The notes beneath the pieces are model-generated. The model saw nothing but the letters and a program-made list of their open reading frames with translations. It searched no databases and had not been told where the DNA came from. From Strongyloides papillosus (taxonomy: Eukaryota > Nematoda > Chromadorea > Rhabditida > Strongyloididae), in contig SRSI01000052.1 in NCBI GenBank assembly GCA_005656395.1, forward strand, positions 62,001-126,000: 64,000 nucleotides of DNA, given 5' to 3'. A program made the position numbers and the translations under genes. Positions 36,601 through 50,400 of the stretch are shown piece after piece. Position 1 is the first letter of the stretch. Each line of letters starts with the position of its first letter.

Positions 36601-37155
36601 ATCTTATTCCTTTACTTAATTCAATATATTATTAACCTTTTTATATATATCTAAAATAGTTGTGAATTATTATGGCAATTGTCTGATTTTTTGAAAACCT
36701 CAAACAAGATATGCAATTGTACTCAGTTATCGAAAAATTTTATTAACGCCTTGTAGTCTACCAATTATTTAATATCTAAATGTACATTAATTCTTTCTAT
36801 TGAACTAATACTTGATGTATCATTCAAGGACATCTTAATCAAATTATTTTTTTACAAATTATTTGTTTCATTTTATTCGAGGATGTTCTCAATATCTTTT
36901 TTATCGAGAGAAAATTTCTCTACACTAAATGTGTCATTAATTCGCTTCGCTTATTTTGGATTACGATTTTTTTAATAATAAATTATTCTTTTATCACATT
37001 AATTACATTTATTCAATTTTATCTTTTAGGTACTTACCACAATCACAACACCTCAAATTAAGTTGATTCACTTATTCAACACACTTTAAATCACAAATTT
37101 CACATAAATATCAAGATATATTTGAGCGAATCACCCACTTGAATAATTTATAATC
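30660..37155. other. 6.5-kb A+T-rich gene desert
   Basis: Very A+T-rich, with scattered short open frames rich in I, F, N and K that I regard as chance (for example 31185-31403, 33561-33746, 33854-34072). A degenerate coding-like stretch is on the minus strand at 36412-36780. The 3' end lies upstream of mec-8 and may contain its control region. Confidence 0.5.
36412..36780 (-). pseudogene. Possible degenerate gene relic
   Basis: On the minus strand, 36570-36412 is a 52-codon open frame of mixed composition (S-G-Y-G-E-Q-G-R-I-L-I-K-D, then D-F-S-F-D-Y-K-I-E-K). The same frame continues upstream as coding-like pieces broken by several TAA/TGA codons (I-I-G-R-L-Q-G-V-N-K, G-F-Q-K-I-R-Q-L-P). 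I recognise no family. Chance in A+T-rich DNA is not excluded. Confidence 0.25.
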
Positions 37156-38328
37156 ATGACTGCATGCTTAATAGAAATGGAGTCTACAGATAACCAATTA
37201 AAAAGAAGACTATCTATGGAATCAATTGATTCTAATTTATATCCTTCATCATCCATTAATTCTCAGTCACCAAAAGAAAATGTCAGAACACTATTTGTTT
37301 CAGGACTTCCTTTTGATACTAAACCACGAGAACTTTATTTATTATTTCGTGCTTATCCAGGTTATGAAAATTCTCAATTAAAAATAACTTCTAAAAATGG
37401 AAAAACTGCTTCACCTGTAGGTTTCGTTACCTTTTCATCAAAAAATGAGGCAGAAGAAGCAAGAAGACAGTTACATGGTGTAAAATTTGATCCAGATAGT
37501 AATATAACTTTAAGACTTGAATTAGCTAAAGCAAATACAAAATCAACTAGATCAAAAACACAACTATCTTCACCAACTACACTTATTATGCCACCACCTG
37601 TTTCTATTAGTCATACAAATGCTGGAGCTGCTTACGCCGCTGCTGTAGGTTTATATAACCCTCAATCAACCACTATCTCAACATCTCCTTATTCAATATC
37701 AACACCTCTTATTGGACATTCTGCTACTGGATTATATTCAGAATTAGGAGGTTATGATATGGGAATACTTTCAAGTGGAGATCCAAATACTAATTTATTA
37801 TTATCTTCATTGACAAATCTTCCATCTACAATAGGATATTACTCAACACAATCTGTTGGTGGTGGAAAATCACAAAGAAGTTCACCTAAATCAAATGTGA
37901 CTATTTCTCCACACTCCCATGTTTCACTTGCCGCTGCTATAGCTGCACAAAATTCTGTTGTTGCACAAGCCGCTGGAGGCGCTTTTTATCCATCCAACGC
38001 TTATTCACAAATATCATTTAATAATCCTTGTTCTACACTTTTTGTAGCAAACTTACCTGGTAATGTTAATGAAGATGAGTTGAAATCTCTTTTTAGAGGA
38101 TTTCCAGGATTTTTAAAATTAAAATTAAATATAAAAAATAATAATAATAGTAAAATTAATGAAAATACAATTCCATTAAATGCAGTAGCATTTGTGGAGT
38201 ATGGTGATGTACGACAAGCAACACAAGTATTACATTCATTACAAGGTTTTAAATTAACTAACTCAGAAAGAGGAGGAATTCGAATAGAATATGCTAAAAC
38301 AAGAATGGGTGATATAAACTCACACTAA
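37156..38328 (+). CDS. mec-8: MEC-8-type RNA-binding splicing regulator (RBPMS family)
   Basis: Single exon, 390 aa. There are two RRMs: residues about 43-125 (R-T-L-F-V-S-G-L-P, then G-F-V-T-F) and about 292-385 (S-T-L-F-V-A-N-L-P, then A-F-V-E-Y). The linker is Ser/Ala-rich. [21 protein letters not shown] and [11 protein letters not shown] are hallmarks of C. elegans MEC-8, which regulates alternative splicing (for example of unc-52) and is needed for touch neurons and muscle attachment. A second in-frame ATG at codon 8 could also be used. RRM 2 contains an Asn-rich insertion. Confidence 0.92.
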   Translation: MTACLIEMESTDNQLKRRLSMESIDSNLYPSSSINSQSPKENVRTLFVSGLPFDTKPRELYLLFRAYPGYENSQLKITSKNGKTASPVGFVTFSSKNEAEEARRQLHGVKFDPDSNITLRLELAKANTKSTRSKTQLSSPTTLIMPPPVSISHTNAGAAYAAAVGLYNPQSTTISTSPYSISTPLIGHSATGLYSELGGYDMGILSSGDPNTNLLLSSLTNLPSTIGYYSTQSVGGGKSQRSSPKSNVTISPHSHVSLAAAIAAQNSVVAQAAGGAFYPSNAYSQISFNNPCSTLFVANLPGNVNEDELKSLFRGFPGFLKLKLNIKNNNNSKINENTIPLNAVAFVEYGDVRQATQVLHSLQGFKLTNSERGGIRIEYAKTRMGDINSH

Positions 38329-38762
38329 TTCTCTATTTATAATATTATTATTTTATCATACAAAAACGTGGTACTATTGTAATTGATATTTAATGATACA
38401 AAAATATTGATAGATATTACTTAAAACTAATTATATTTTTATAAATATCGTATATTTACCGTATTATTTAGGTACAACATCTAATGTAAACAATTTCATT
38501 GTTGAAAAAGTATCGTAAACTTGTTGCTGTCAAATAAAATAAGATCCAATTCTTAATTTTAATATTAAATAATAAACTGCTCTGTTGACATTATGAATAC
38601 AATTTTTATTAATAAAAAGCGTTTATAATGACATTGTGATATCTTTTGTCCAGAATATTTTGTTTTATTATTAATGAAAAATGTAGTGTTTCTACAATAA
38701 AATTATATTGAGTCTTTTTATTTTATATTCTTTAAATAATTTTATCGAAATTAAACATTAAA
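38329..38762. other. 3' region shared by two convergent genes
   Basis: 434 bp, A+T-rich, no gene seen; AATAAA-like signals are frequent. Confidence 0.4.
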
Positions 38763-40122
38763 TTATTTTTTTGTAAAATCATCCAATTCTCCTTTATCCA
38801 TCATGTTAAGTAAATTATATGAGTACTCAGATATAATTTGATCAACAGCAAGTATATCTAAAATAGTTCCATCAGCAAATATATCACCTGGTTGTAAACC
38901 TTCGGAACGGTATTTTCCAGCTTAAAACAATTTATGAAATGATATTAAAAAATAACCTACTATTTTGCATCCGATCAACACCTTCAACTATCTTATTGAA
39001 ATATTGTTGGTAATTAGAGAAAGAATAACGTTTTCTATAGAATTGTAAAGTTAACCATCGCGCTATATCACCATATACAGAAATTTCCTCTACATCATCG
39101 GAATCTACTTTTAAAGGTACATTTTTTATTTTGTTTTCATCGTTAGATTCAAATGCTTCCCATAGTATTGTTGTAAATATTTGAAGAATAAGACTCACTG
39201 TCTCATCATCTAAAGGATAAAGACTATTACCTAATTTTTCTTTTTGCAAAATTTCAATTTCGACACTAGTAGACTTTTCAACTACTGGAATATCTGTCTT
39301 AGCATTAATGGTATTATTCTTAAGAGATTTTTCGAAGTCAAAAGTTGAATTAAAACTAACATCATCAAATACTTTTTGCATCTCATTAAGTTCAGTTGCT
39401 CCACTCATATCAAGCCCAAATAAACTATCCATACCAGACCTATTAAATGACTTCTGGAAAATATTGCCAATTGAATTTCTAGGACTGTCACCCATTGGAG
39501 GCATTTTTGTTAAAAATTGACTATCAGATGTATTTAAAGACAGTCGTTCATTTTTTGCCAATGACTCTCTAACCGATCTTGATGCAGACTTAATGGCAAT
39601 ATCAGCAAATTGTGCAATAAGAGATTCCTCATCATTCTTTAAAGAATAATTAAATAAGCTTTGATTTTTAAAATCATCCTCTTCATAGATTAATGAAGAA
39701 CTATCAAGTAAAGTTTTCTCTTTTTCTGAAGGTTCAATAACAATATCATCAGACACATGGTTTTGGCTCTTAATTTGTTGAACATTTTCATTAACAATCT
39801 CTTTTGATATTGTATTCTCTACATTATTAGTAACTATATTTTCACTTAAATGCTTTTGAAGATCTCTCAAGTCTTTATGAAAATTCATTTTCATGTCTCT
39901 TATCGCGTTTATTACACTTTTTTTCATTACACTTTTTTTCATCACACTATTTTTAGGTTTTCCTTTCAAGTCATGAAAAACATTTTCTCGAAGTATTTTT
40001 TTATCTTTACAATTTCCACTTTCCTTGTTAGTAGAGGTATTACTGCTTTTTATATCTTCATTAGAATTATTTTGCTTCGTTACACTCGAATTGTTTTTTA
40101 CTCCATTAGACAGTGATGACAT
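38763..40122 (-). CDS. Unrecognised Ser/Asn-rich protein
   Basis: Exon 1 40122-38961 and exon 2 38920-38763, with a 40-bp intron (GTAGGT..TTAAG), give 439 aa. The N-terminal 130 residues are Asn/Lys/Ser-rich, with a short tandem S-V-M-K-K repeated twice. The middle is acidic. The C-terminal 130 residues look folded (L-I-L-Q-I-F-T-T-I-L-W-E-A-F, R-W-L-T-L-Q-F-Y-R-K-R-Y, then G-L-Q-P-G-D-I-F-A-D-G-T). No family recognised. A TTTACAG lies 2 bases upstream of the ATG and may be a trans-splice acceptor, which supports this start. Confidence 0.65.
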
Positions 40123-40636
40123 ATCTGTAAAGAAATTATCCTAAATATTATTAAGATAAAATTTGTTATAGACAAAAATAGATAATATATAATTAAAATT
40201 TAAAATTTTAATAATAGTTATTTGTGAGAATTTAAAAAAACGATAATAATTTGTTAGCAGTGAATTAATAACAACAATATGTTGTTAAGTAAAAAAGATG
40301 CTATATAAAACCTCCAAAAAGAATGTATAACGCAAATTCTGTATAAGAGAGCTAAATTTGGAAAAGGGACTTTACAGACAGTTGAATAAATTTAATTGTT
40401 AAAAAAATTATAGAAAAAAATTGGAAATAGATAATAGTGAACTTATTGTATTTCATTACTTGATCGTATAAGAATTTTAACATTTATTTTATTAAAAAAA
40501 ATTTTTAAATTTTCAAAATTGGATTATATAGGTGCTATTAATTTATAAGAAACTAGTTTTCTATCCTTTTCCTAATTAATAATGAAAATTATTTATATAC
40601 ATGATAAATTATATAAAATTTTTATCGATTTTCTGA
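40123..40636. promoter_or_regulatory. Divergent intergenic region (unknown gene / SLC6 gene)
   Basis: 514 bp between two divergent starts, A+T-rich. It should carry both promoters; no motif is recognised. Confidence 0.35.
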
Positions 40637-43600
40637 ATGTCAGTAAATATAAGTGAAAGTTCCGATTCAAATAACTCTGATTGGCATTCTGATCTCCGTC
40701 ATCAGATTGAAGAGTTAGCTAATAAAAATGAAAACTTGAAGCAATATTCCTTTTTAGGAGAAAAAACAAAGGTAGGTATTATAATTTTTTACAAATAATC
40801 TATTTCAGAAAATGGACCAAATGATTATTGAATTACGACATAAGGCAAGTGATAGCGAAGTTGCCGCAGCTCAATATCATTTAAAGTGCTTAAGATTTCA
40901 TGACGACATGGTGAGAATAGTAAATCAGCAAACTATTAAAAATAAATTGAGGACTTTATCAGCGAGGAGGAAAACAATTTTTCAATCTCAAGATTCAACA
41001 GGATCAAATCCTCCTACTGATAGATCATATAATTCATCAGCTTATTTTTATGGTCCACGGAAATTTGATAAAAGAAATAATAAAAATGAGGAACCAAAAA
41101 TTCAAATTCGTAATAATTTCTTAAGATTAGTATGTGGATTAACAGAAGAAGATTTAAATGATGATTCACATTCCGATAATGGAGCTGAACAAGATAAAAA
41201 ACATGTAAGAGACTTATGGAGTACACAAATTACATTTTTTTTATCTTGTTTAGGATTTATTATTGGTGTTGGGAATACACTACGTTTCCCATCCATGATA
41301 TATGAATATGGCGGCGGTGTTTTCTTCATTCCATATATCATTTTTTTAATTCTTTTCGGTTTTCCTTTAGTTTACATGCATTTATGTATTGGGCAATATA
41401 GTGGATTATCTGCAAGTGGTGCATTTTCAAAAATGATGCCTGCTGCATCTGGAATAGGATGGGGCCTGGTTATTTTAGCCATTCCTGTTTGTATATATTA
41501 TAATATAATTATTGCTTGGTCATTATATTATTTTTGGTATGCTATAACATCCCCATTTTCAGCTTCATATACCGATTTAGCATGGAATCATTGCCAAAAA
41601 GATTGGGTACTTGATCATTCGTGTTGTGAAATAAAAGGTGATCAAAAATGTTTTTTAAAAAATGGTTCAATGACATCATCAGAAGCATTTTTTCATTTTG
41701 AAGTCTTAAATAGGACATTAGCTAATAATCCTTCATTAGGAGATGTTCAAATGCACACTTTAATTTGTTTAGCTGTTGCATGGATATTAGTATATATTGG
41801 AGTATCAAAAGGAATTGGTTCAATTGGATGGGCAGTTTCAATTACAGCAACAATACCATACTTACTATGTCTAATTTTATTATTAAGAGGAATATCACTC
41901 CCTGGATCTGAAATTGGACTTCGTTTTTTATTTACTGCTGATTTTTCTCGTCTTAAATCAATATCACTTTGGAAAGCGGCAGCAGAACAAGTATTTTACT
42001 CTCTTGGTATTGATGCAGGACCTTTAATAAGCATGGCATCATTTAGTCGATATCGTAATAATATTTATCGGGATGCTGCATTATTAGTTATTCTTGACAC
42101 ATTAACAAGCATTCTATGCGGAACAATAATTTTTAGTTTTTGTGGTTTTTTAGCAAAGATACAATCTAAAGAATTAACTGATATACTAAAATTGGAACCT
42201 TTATATATTTCATATACAGTATACCCTGGTATTACATCTTTTATGGAATGGGGTAGTTTTTGGGCTGCACTTTTCTTTGGCATGCTAACATTATCAGCCT
42301 TAGACGGAGAATTTGCTTGGTTGGAAATGATTGCTAGTTCAATAATGAATTTATTTGGTTTTAAAGAACATAAAATAGAAAGTCGATTACATCTTTTTAT
42401 GTGTGTACTGTTTTTTCTCCTAGGTATTCCATTGACATGCCGTGGTGGAATATTTATTTTCCATGCTTTGGAAAAATTAAATGCTAATTGGAATGCTTTT
42501 TCGTTGTCATTAATTCAAGTTATTCTAGTATGCTATGTTTACGGAGTTGATAAATTTCAAGAAGATATACGTGAAATGCTTCGTATAACAGATAATTATG
42601 AAGAGATACGAACGATTCCATACGCTATAATTAGAAAATGGAAAGAATTCAAATTATTTGCTGGACCAACAGGAAGTTACATAAAATATTCATGGTCAAT
42701 TTTTTCTCCATTAATACTATCCTTTTTATTAATTGCAAGTATTTGGAGATATGAAAGAGTAACATTTAGTAATCGTCCTCTTCCAATATACTATGAATTG
42801 ATTGCTTGGATTTCAATGGTTGGTCCGCTTATTATTGTTCCCATTATTTTTTTTTACCATATTAGAAAGCTTAGAAAAGAAGGTAAAAAGTTATCCTACA
42901 TTTTCGATACTTCTAATTGGAGAGTTGAAGATGATGATACTTATTCTCAATATTCTGATGAAAAAAATGATGATAACTTTTCGAGCATTGATCCTATTTC
43001 AAGAAATGTTTCAGTCAAATCAAACGTTTTTCCCTCAACATCTGTTATTGCACAAAGAATATTTAGATATCCTCCTCATGTACCTCCATCAACAATTCAA
43101 GAAGAGACAGGTTCCCACATAAGTGGTGAAGAATTACTTAATGGTCCTAGATTTAAAAAAAATTCATCATTTACTACAATAACGGAAACAAAAAAGACAG
43201 TTCTAGAACCAATTATTTCATCAAAAAATGAAAAAATTGAGGAAGAAGAAAACATTTCAGAACATTCTAATAGGATAACAGGAAGATTAGCGGATTGGTT
43301 AGAAAAAAATGAACAACAACCGGAATTGGGCATAATATTGTTTCCTAAAAATGAAACAAAAAATACAACAATGTATGACATTATAGGTGATAAAGTAGAA
43401 AATACAGGAATTCTTTTCGGTCCACCACCCGAAAAAAGTTCCATTGCATCTTCATCACTAATTACTCCTATTTCAACAAAATTCCCGCAAGACAATGGTA
43501 AAAAAGACAAATGCATAGAACATAATCACTCACTTAATTTGCAGACTTCATCTGAAAAAGCCTCTCCAAAATGTTTAAGAAAAAAATTAAGTAAGCAAAA

Positions 43601-43841
43601 TAAAATTAATGAAGAGGGTGTAAATGCCCTTGATGAAACAAATGAGTTAAATAATTATCGAGACAAAATTTATTTACAAAATCTTGCCTACGAAAAAAAT
43701 GTAACTAATGTAAACATTGATGATAATGCTGAACTTGCAAAGTCTCTATTGTCAAAAAAAGAAGAAATTCCACTAAAAACAAAACAAACTATAAAATTAA
43801 AAAGACCGAAACCAATAGAAACACCCGTAAAATTAATATAA
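40637..43841 (+). CDS. SLC6-family sodium-dependent transporter with long tails
   Basis: Exon 1 40637-40771 and exon 2 40809-43841, with a 37-bp intron (GTAGGT..TTCAG), give 1055 aa. A cytosolic N-terminus of about 180 residues precedes the first membrane segment. The TM1 motif reads G-V-G-N-T-L-R-F-P; most of the family have W before R-F-P. Y-G-G-G-V-F-F-I-P-Y follows. The large loop between TM3 and TM4 has paired Cys and N-G-S/N-R-T sites. TM6 has V-F-Y-S-L-G-I-D-A-G and TM8 has S-A-L-D-G-E-F. About 12 helices end near residue 735, followed by a 320-residue Ser/Lys/Glu-rich tail. Gly replaces the TM1 Asp of monoamine transporters, pointing to an amino-acid-like or orphan substrate. Membrane-located; substrate unknown. 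Confidence 0.88.
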
Positions 43842-46800
43842 TTCATTTTATTAATTTATAGATCATAAAAAACATTTGTCTATCATCAAATATGAAAAAA
43901 GATATGCTTTCACTTTATCTAAAATTCTAAAAACTTATCATAGAAATAAATAATTTACAACAAAAAAACAATCATTTTAATGTTTTAAATTTTTATTTTG
44001 TTTAAAAAATGTTCCTTTTAGTTATTTACTTAAGCACTTCAATTTTAAAAACTTCACATCATTTTCTTTTTACTTGTGGGTGTATAAGATATATGAAAAG
44101 ATTTCTTTCAAAAGCTACATCAATAATAATAAGTAAGAATAAAGCTAAGATATTTGCGGTAAATTGAATTATTATGTTATAAGAGAGATATTTTATACTA
44201 ATTTTACTTCTAGTCAATTTTGTATATTTTTTTAAACACAATATTATAGCTAGAATTCCTATTACATATATTTATTTTTTATAATCATACTTTACCACTA
44301 CTATAAAAAAATTATTTTAAATATAGAATTCTTGATATCTAACTATTATTTAACAATTCTCTATTTCCATTTTATTATATAATAGCTGTTAAATAAAATA
44401 CTTATATATGTTAATTATTTTAAATTAATATAATAATAATTTTTAAAATTTATTAATACCATAAAAATGCCATATAAATATCTTATTTTTTATGTTAAAA
44501 AATTTTAAATATTAATAAAGTAAAATGTATACTGTCTTAAATTTTTAATTGTAAATTTAAAATGAAAAAAATTACCTTAATATTATAATTAATGATAATA
44601 TATTTACAATGTTTAAATGTGTAATAATGTTAAAACACGTTTATCTTTAATAACAAAGATTTATAATTGCACTGCCAAATTCTTTTTACCTATATTATTT
44701 ACTTATATGATAATTTATAACATTTTTTACAATTTATTCTTGGATAAAATTAATGAAAACATAAAGTATTTTATCATGCACATATAATTGTAATATATAG
44801 CAATTTTTTACTACTGAAATTACATCTTTATATTGGAATTTTTGATAATTGCGTAAAATGAATTTTTTACATGAAATTTTTATATTTATATTAAATGGAA
44901 AAAATTTTTGTAAGTACTCCAGTCATTTATTAATTTTTTTGGAGTAATAATAAAATATTTTATGTAGAATGCATGTATAGTATATAATTGTGACTTTAGA
45001 TTGACAAAAATTTATTTTTTTTTAAATGTTAAAATAATACTTAAATATCATTTTATTGTAGCCTTGTATTTTGCTTTTTAAAAAATTTTTGTTAATGAAA
45101 AAAGTTTTCATGAATAAGACTGCTAAAAGCAATATTTTAAAATTATAAATGAAAGAGAAATGTCATTGTTGCTTGGTATTTATTAATATTTTTTTTTCAT
45201 TAATTTATCTGTTTTTTTTAATTATAATATAAACTTGATAAACAATATTAAGAATAATGAATTTCTATAGAAAAATTAAATTATTTTTAATTTTAAACAA
45301 AAAAATTAAAACATTGACTACCTATAAGTCAAGTCTATGGATAAAAAAAATTCAGCCTTCATACTCTTTTTTTTAAACACATGTAAATTCTCTTTTATTA
45401 TTTATTTTTTATAGAATGTTTTATTTCTATAAAATGATTTTTTTATATTTTAACGTCCGTGATAAAATTCTATTTAATCTTTAATGTTTAATTATGCTCT
45501 TAAATGCTTAAATCTTTTTCATAAATTTTTGTTATAGATAAATGCCAAATAAGATAAATATTTATTTCTTAGTAACATATAAAATAAAATGTTTTAAAAA
45601 AATAATGCTGGCTTTGGGTGGATAATCCTTATCATATCTATAATAAAAAATTAAAATGCAATGATAATATACATAATATATGTTTGAATGTTCTTTATTC
45701 ATTTAATATCTTGTATTATCTGTGTCGTATTTTTGTTTGTTAAATTACTTTAAGCAAGATTATATTTATAATTAATTACAATAAATTTTTCTTCTGATTA
45801 AAAAAAACTAACAATTACACCCATCCGTTACGAAAAGAACGGTACATTTAGGTTTTCCATATTCTGAATAAATAAACTGAAAATTAAATTATAACAAAGA
45901 AGAATTATTTTTAGATTTGTTTTTACTATATTAAAAACAAATAAAGTATTGGTACTCTTTTAACATTTTATAAGTTTTGTAAAAATATATACAATTGAAC
46001 ATTTTAATATGATTTTTACGAAATGTGTAAGATTTTTTAAGACTTTTCATATAAAAGTTATTAAATAATTATTGTGAATCAAAAAAGTAAACTGTAATCC
46101 TTTTATAATGTATGAGAGAAAAGATAGAAAGATTATATCATTAAAATTTTTATTGACCAATTTTCCCATCCAAGTATCGTTAAAATATTTTAGCTAAATA
46201 TTAAAAATAATGCAATAAGTACCTAAAATACATGTATTTTTATTTGTTAAAAGTCGTTAAAATATATAAATGTTTCAATATTAACTTAACAAATATTTTT
46301 ATAGTTTTAAATATGTATATATTATTGAGTTTTATTATTTTGCATTTTAAAAGTATGCTAATCCTCTCTGCTACTTGTCAAAAAAATTTGAATTAAAGTC
46401 CCTTAAAGGCTTTTTTTAATTAATATTTTTTAGATTTCAAAGATTATACACCAGTTCCAAATAACTATTTTTAAATAAAATCGATCATTTTGAAAAATGT
46501 ATATTAAAACAAATGATAACAGTAACTTTAAAACAAACTTAGGGAAATATTTACAAAATACTTTTTCACTTATAAAATAATGCGGATAAATATTTGTTCC
46601 GTGTCTGTTTTTGTAGTTTGCAATTTTTAAATATATTTTGTATCATAATTGATCCTATGCGGATTTTTTGGACGTATGTTAACAGAGATATACCTCATTA
46701 ACTTAGAACAGTTTTCATAGTTTACAAATTTTTTCATACCATAATTTATAATAGCCATTTAGTAACTCAGTTTGAATTCCTTTTATTTTTCTTATGCGTG

Positions 46801-47479
46801 CCTATGTGTTAAATTCCTACATCTTGTTTGTGAAAGTTTATTTTTCCATCTTAAGTAATTTTTTGCTTTTACGATAATTTTTTGGGTAGAATTTATTTAT
46901 ACTTTTCTATAATTTTGTTGACAAATTATCAATTTTCAATCGTTCTATTAAATGTAATATGTTTTCTTTTTATTATTATGAAGTAACAATTCATATTAAT
47001 TATTTATATAAGTGTTAACAATTTGTTATTTTTATAAATATAAATAAACAAACTAACTCTAATTGTATGTAGCATTCTATAACTGTTTTGTATGTTTAGG
47101 TCTTTATTGAATAATTTTTAAAAGTTTTCATTCTCTTAAAGATTAGAAAGTAAATTTTTTTATACAATGACAATTTGATATTTGATTGCGAAGAGATAGA
47201 AGCATTTTATGTTTTGTTAAATTTAATTTTATATTTTTTAAAAATTTTATTTGTCATATCTTTTTAAAGATTGAAGATATTTGACATTTTTTATTTTCTT
47301 TTACTTATTTGATAAGTTATATTTGTACAAGCTTTAAATGGAATTTCTTATACATTTAAAGCAATAAATAATAGTTAGATATTTTTAATTGGGTTATTAC
47401 AGTTATTTTTATTCATTTTTAGATATATATATACAGTAGATGTTTTTTTCGATTTATGGAAAATAAACCGTTTTAAGCC
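43842..47479. other. 3.6-kb A+T-rich region upstream of SNRK
   Basis: No gene or clear repeat. Small chance frames only (for example 44059-44241 minus). Probably the SLC6 3' UTR and the SNRK promoter. Confidence 0.45.
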
Positions 47480-50400
47480 ATGTCATCAACTTGTAAAGTA
47501 AAAAGGAAGTCTTCTCTATCAATTCATGATGCTAGGATAGCTGGCTTGTATGATCTTGAACATACTATTGGAAAGGGACATTTTGCTGTTGTGAGATTGG
47601 CTAAACATGTTTTTACAGGAGAACGGGTTGCTATAAAAGTTATAGATAAAACGAAGTTGGATCATATTTCAACCAATCATATAATGCAGGAAGTTAGATG
47701 TATGAAACTTGTTCAGCACCCAAACATAGTTAGATTGTACGAAGTTATTGATACTCAAACAAAATTATTTTTAATCCTAGAACTTGGAGATTATGATATG
47801 TTTGACTATATAATGAGAAACTGTGAAAAGGTAGTGTAAAAAAAGAATATTAAATTTATAATAATATAATAATTTAGGGATGTGATGAAAGACAAGCTCA
47901 GCATTATTTTTCTCAAATTATCAAAGCTATTGATTATTGCCATGCTTTGCGAGTAGTCCATCGTGATTTAAAACCTGAAAACGTTGTATTTTTTGAGAAA
48001 CTTGGGATGGCAAAATTAACTGACTTTGGATTTTCTAATTTGTATACACCAGGTGAAACATTAAAAACATCATGTGGTTCTCTTGCTTATTCTGCTCCTG
48101 AAATTTTATTGGGTGATTCATATGAAGCTACGGCAGTAGATGTTTGGAGTGCTGGTGTGTTGCTTTACATGCTTCTTTGTGGAAAGTTACCATTTCAGGA
48201 GGCAACTGACGGTGAAACGTTAACAAAGATTTTAGATTGTAAATATTCTATACCTGAAAATATTTCTAACGAAGCAAAATCATTAATTTCAAGAATGCTG
48301 GTAAGAGATCCAAGAAAACGTGCAACTATTGCTGAAATTGTTCAACATCCATGGGTAATTAAAGGTGATAAAGGCCTTACGGAAGCATTACCATTAATTG
48401 TTAGAGAACATTTACCTGATAGTGCTCATAATACGATAGTTGATCAAATGGTTATTGGAGGTATTGGAACTGAAGATGAAATTTTAAATGCTTTAGAAAG
48501 TGATGAATATTCATATATTACAGCTACATATTATTTATTAGCTGAAAGAGTTCTGTCATCAATAAGACAAGAACAAGCAGCTAGACTTTTAACTAACATT
48601 CCATCAACATCTGATACTGAAGAAAAAGATATAGATTTAGAATTTCCAAAAGACACAACAAATATTCCAGTCAACGCGAGAAGTCGTTCGAATTCTTTCA
48701 GAGGTTTCCCGAATAGGCGACAGTGTAGTATATTAAAAGAAGAAAGCGAAGAAGAACTAAGTTCGTATTTAAGATCCTCTTCCCGTCAATCATCTAGGTT
48801 TGTTTATAAATTAACAAAATTTAACAACATCTATAAAATATTTATAAAATAATTCATTCATAGGGTTTTCAATATTTTGTCCCACCCTGAAAATAGATTG
48901 GGACTACTACAAAAACGTTCTACTACTGATGAAATTTCTTTCAATTCATCATCTCCAAGTTCATCCATAAAATCACCTCCACCCCTATTATCTATATTTT
49001 CATTTAATAGTGAAGATACTTTGACACCTATTAATGAAAATGAGATACCAGTAGAAATGGTTAATGGTCCAGAAAATATAGCTGAATCCTTACAAGTGCC
49101 TTCGAATTCACCTTCTATAGTTTCCGATAATTCTTCAGTAGTAACGTTACATGAAGATGATGATTCAGATAACCGCCAAAAATCTTCACCTACATCTGTT
49201 TGTTCATTTAGAAGTTTAGATTTATCTTCTACTATTCGTCGTTTGAGAAGAAAAAAACCAATCAAGCTTTCAAGAACTGCTTCCGCCCCTTCTGATAAAT
49301 CTAAATGTAGCCTCACAAGACAACTATCTTCCTGTGTACCTTCTTCAAATAAATCTTTTAAAATGCCTTTGATAAGAAGGTACGGAAGTTTTTTGTTTAT
49401 TATTTCTCATTCCCTTATTTCTCATTGCTTGCAATTGTTATTATCTACTAACAAATTTTTTCTCCGGTACACAAGATATATTAACAATTTTTTTTCAGAA
49501 ATTCATCACCATCAGTATCTATGCTTGGATTAACTTCAATAGCATCTTCACGTGATAGAGTTTCACCTCAAGTTATACAAGGATTACTTGAAGTTACGAG
49601 AATTTCAAGTAGAATGGGTAGAGCCGCTTCGCCTGACTCAAGAATTAGTTCTCGATCTCCATCGCCAACATCTACTTCTGGAAGGCAATCGCCAAATCAA
49701 CTTGGGACTTTTGTATCTCGTATTAAGTCAAATATGTTACCATCGAGTGGTATGAGGAAATTAAGCTCATCGCCACACTTATTAGGAATTTGTGAAGAAA
49801 GTGAAGATTTAACAGACACAACACCAACTAATAACTCAAAATCCACAACACCTTACAATTATCCACAAACACGTAATACCCGAAGTTCAAGTATGATTGT
49901 TAATACAATACCAGAGGTTATTTCCACAAAAAGGAAAATATCTGAAGGTAAATTAGATAGAAAACACAATGATTCATACGGATCTGGTGGAATGACATAC
50001 AATAACACTAGGTCAGTTCGTCATAGACAAGCTATAGTTTCGCCTGATTTTATAAAGCGTTATGAAACTCATCAAAAAATAGTAAACAAAACACGTCGTT
50101 CCATGAGTTGTTCATCAAGTGAAACATCCGAAGATGATTCTCAAGAGAGACGTTTAAGTCTGATTAATCAAAAGTATTGTCAAAAAAGAGATGACCACTT
50201 TAGTGATGATGACGACCCAAGTGCATTTAAAGGACAATCTCAAAATAATACTTCTTTATCTAAACAAGTATCGAAAAACAGTAATGTTCCTTCACAATCA
50301 GACAATGTTGGAAAATCATCAACGTCAAAAAACGCTAAAAATTGTTCAAAAAGTGGAGGATATAATGATGAGAGTTTGTCAGTATGTACCTCTCTAGATA

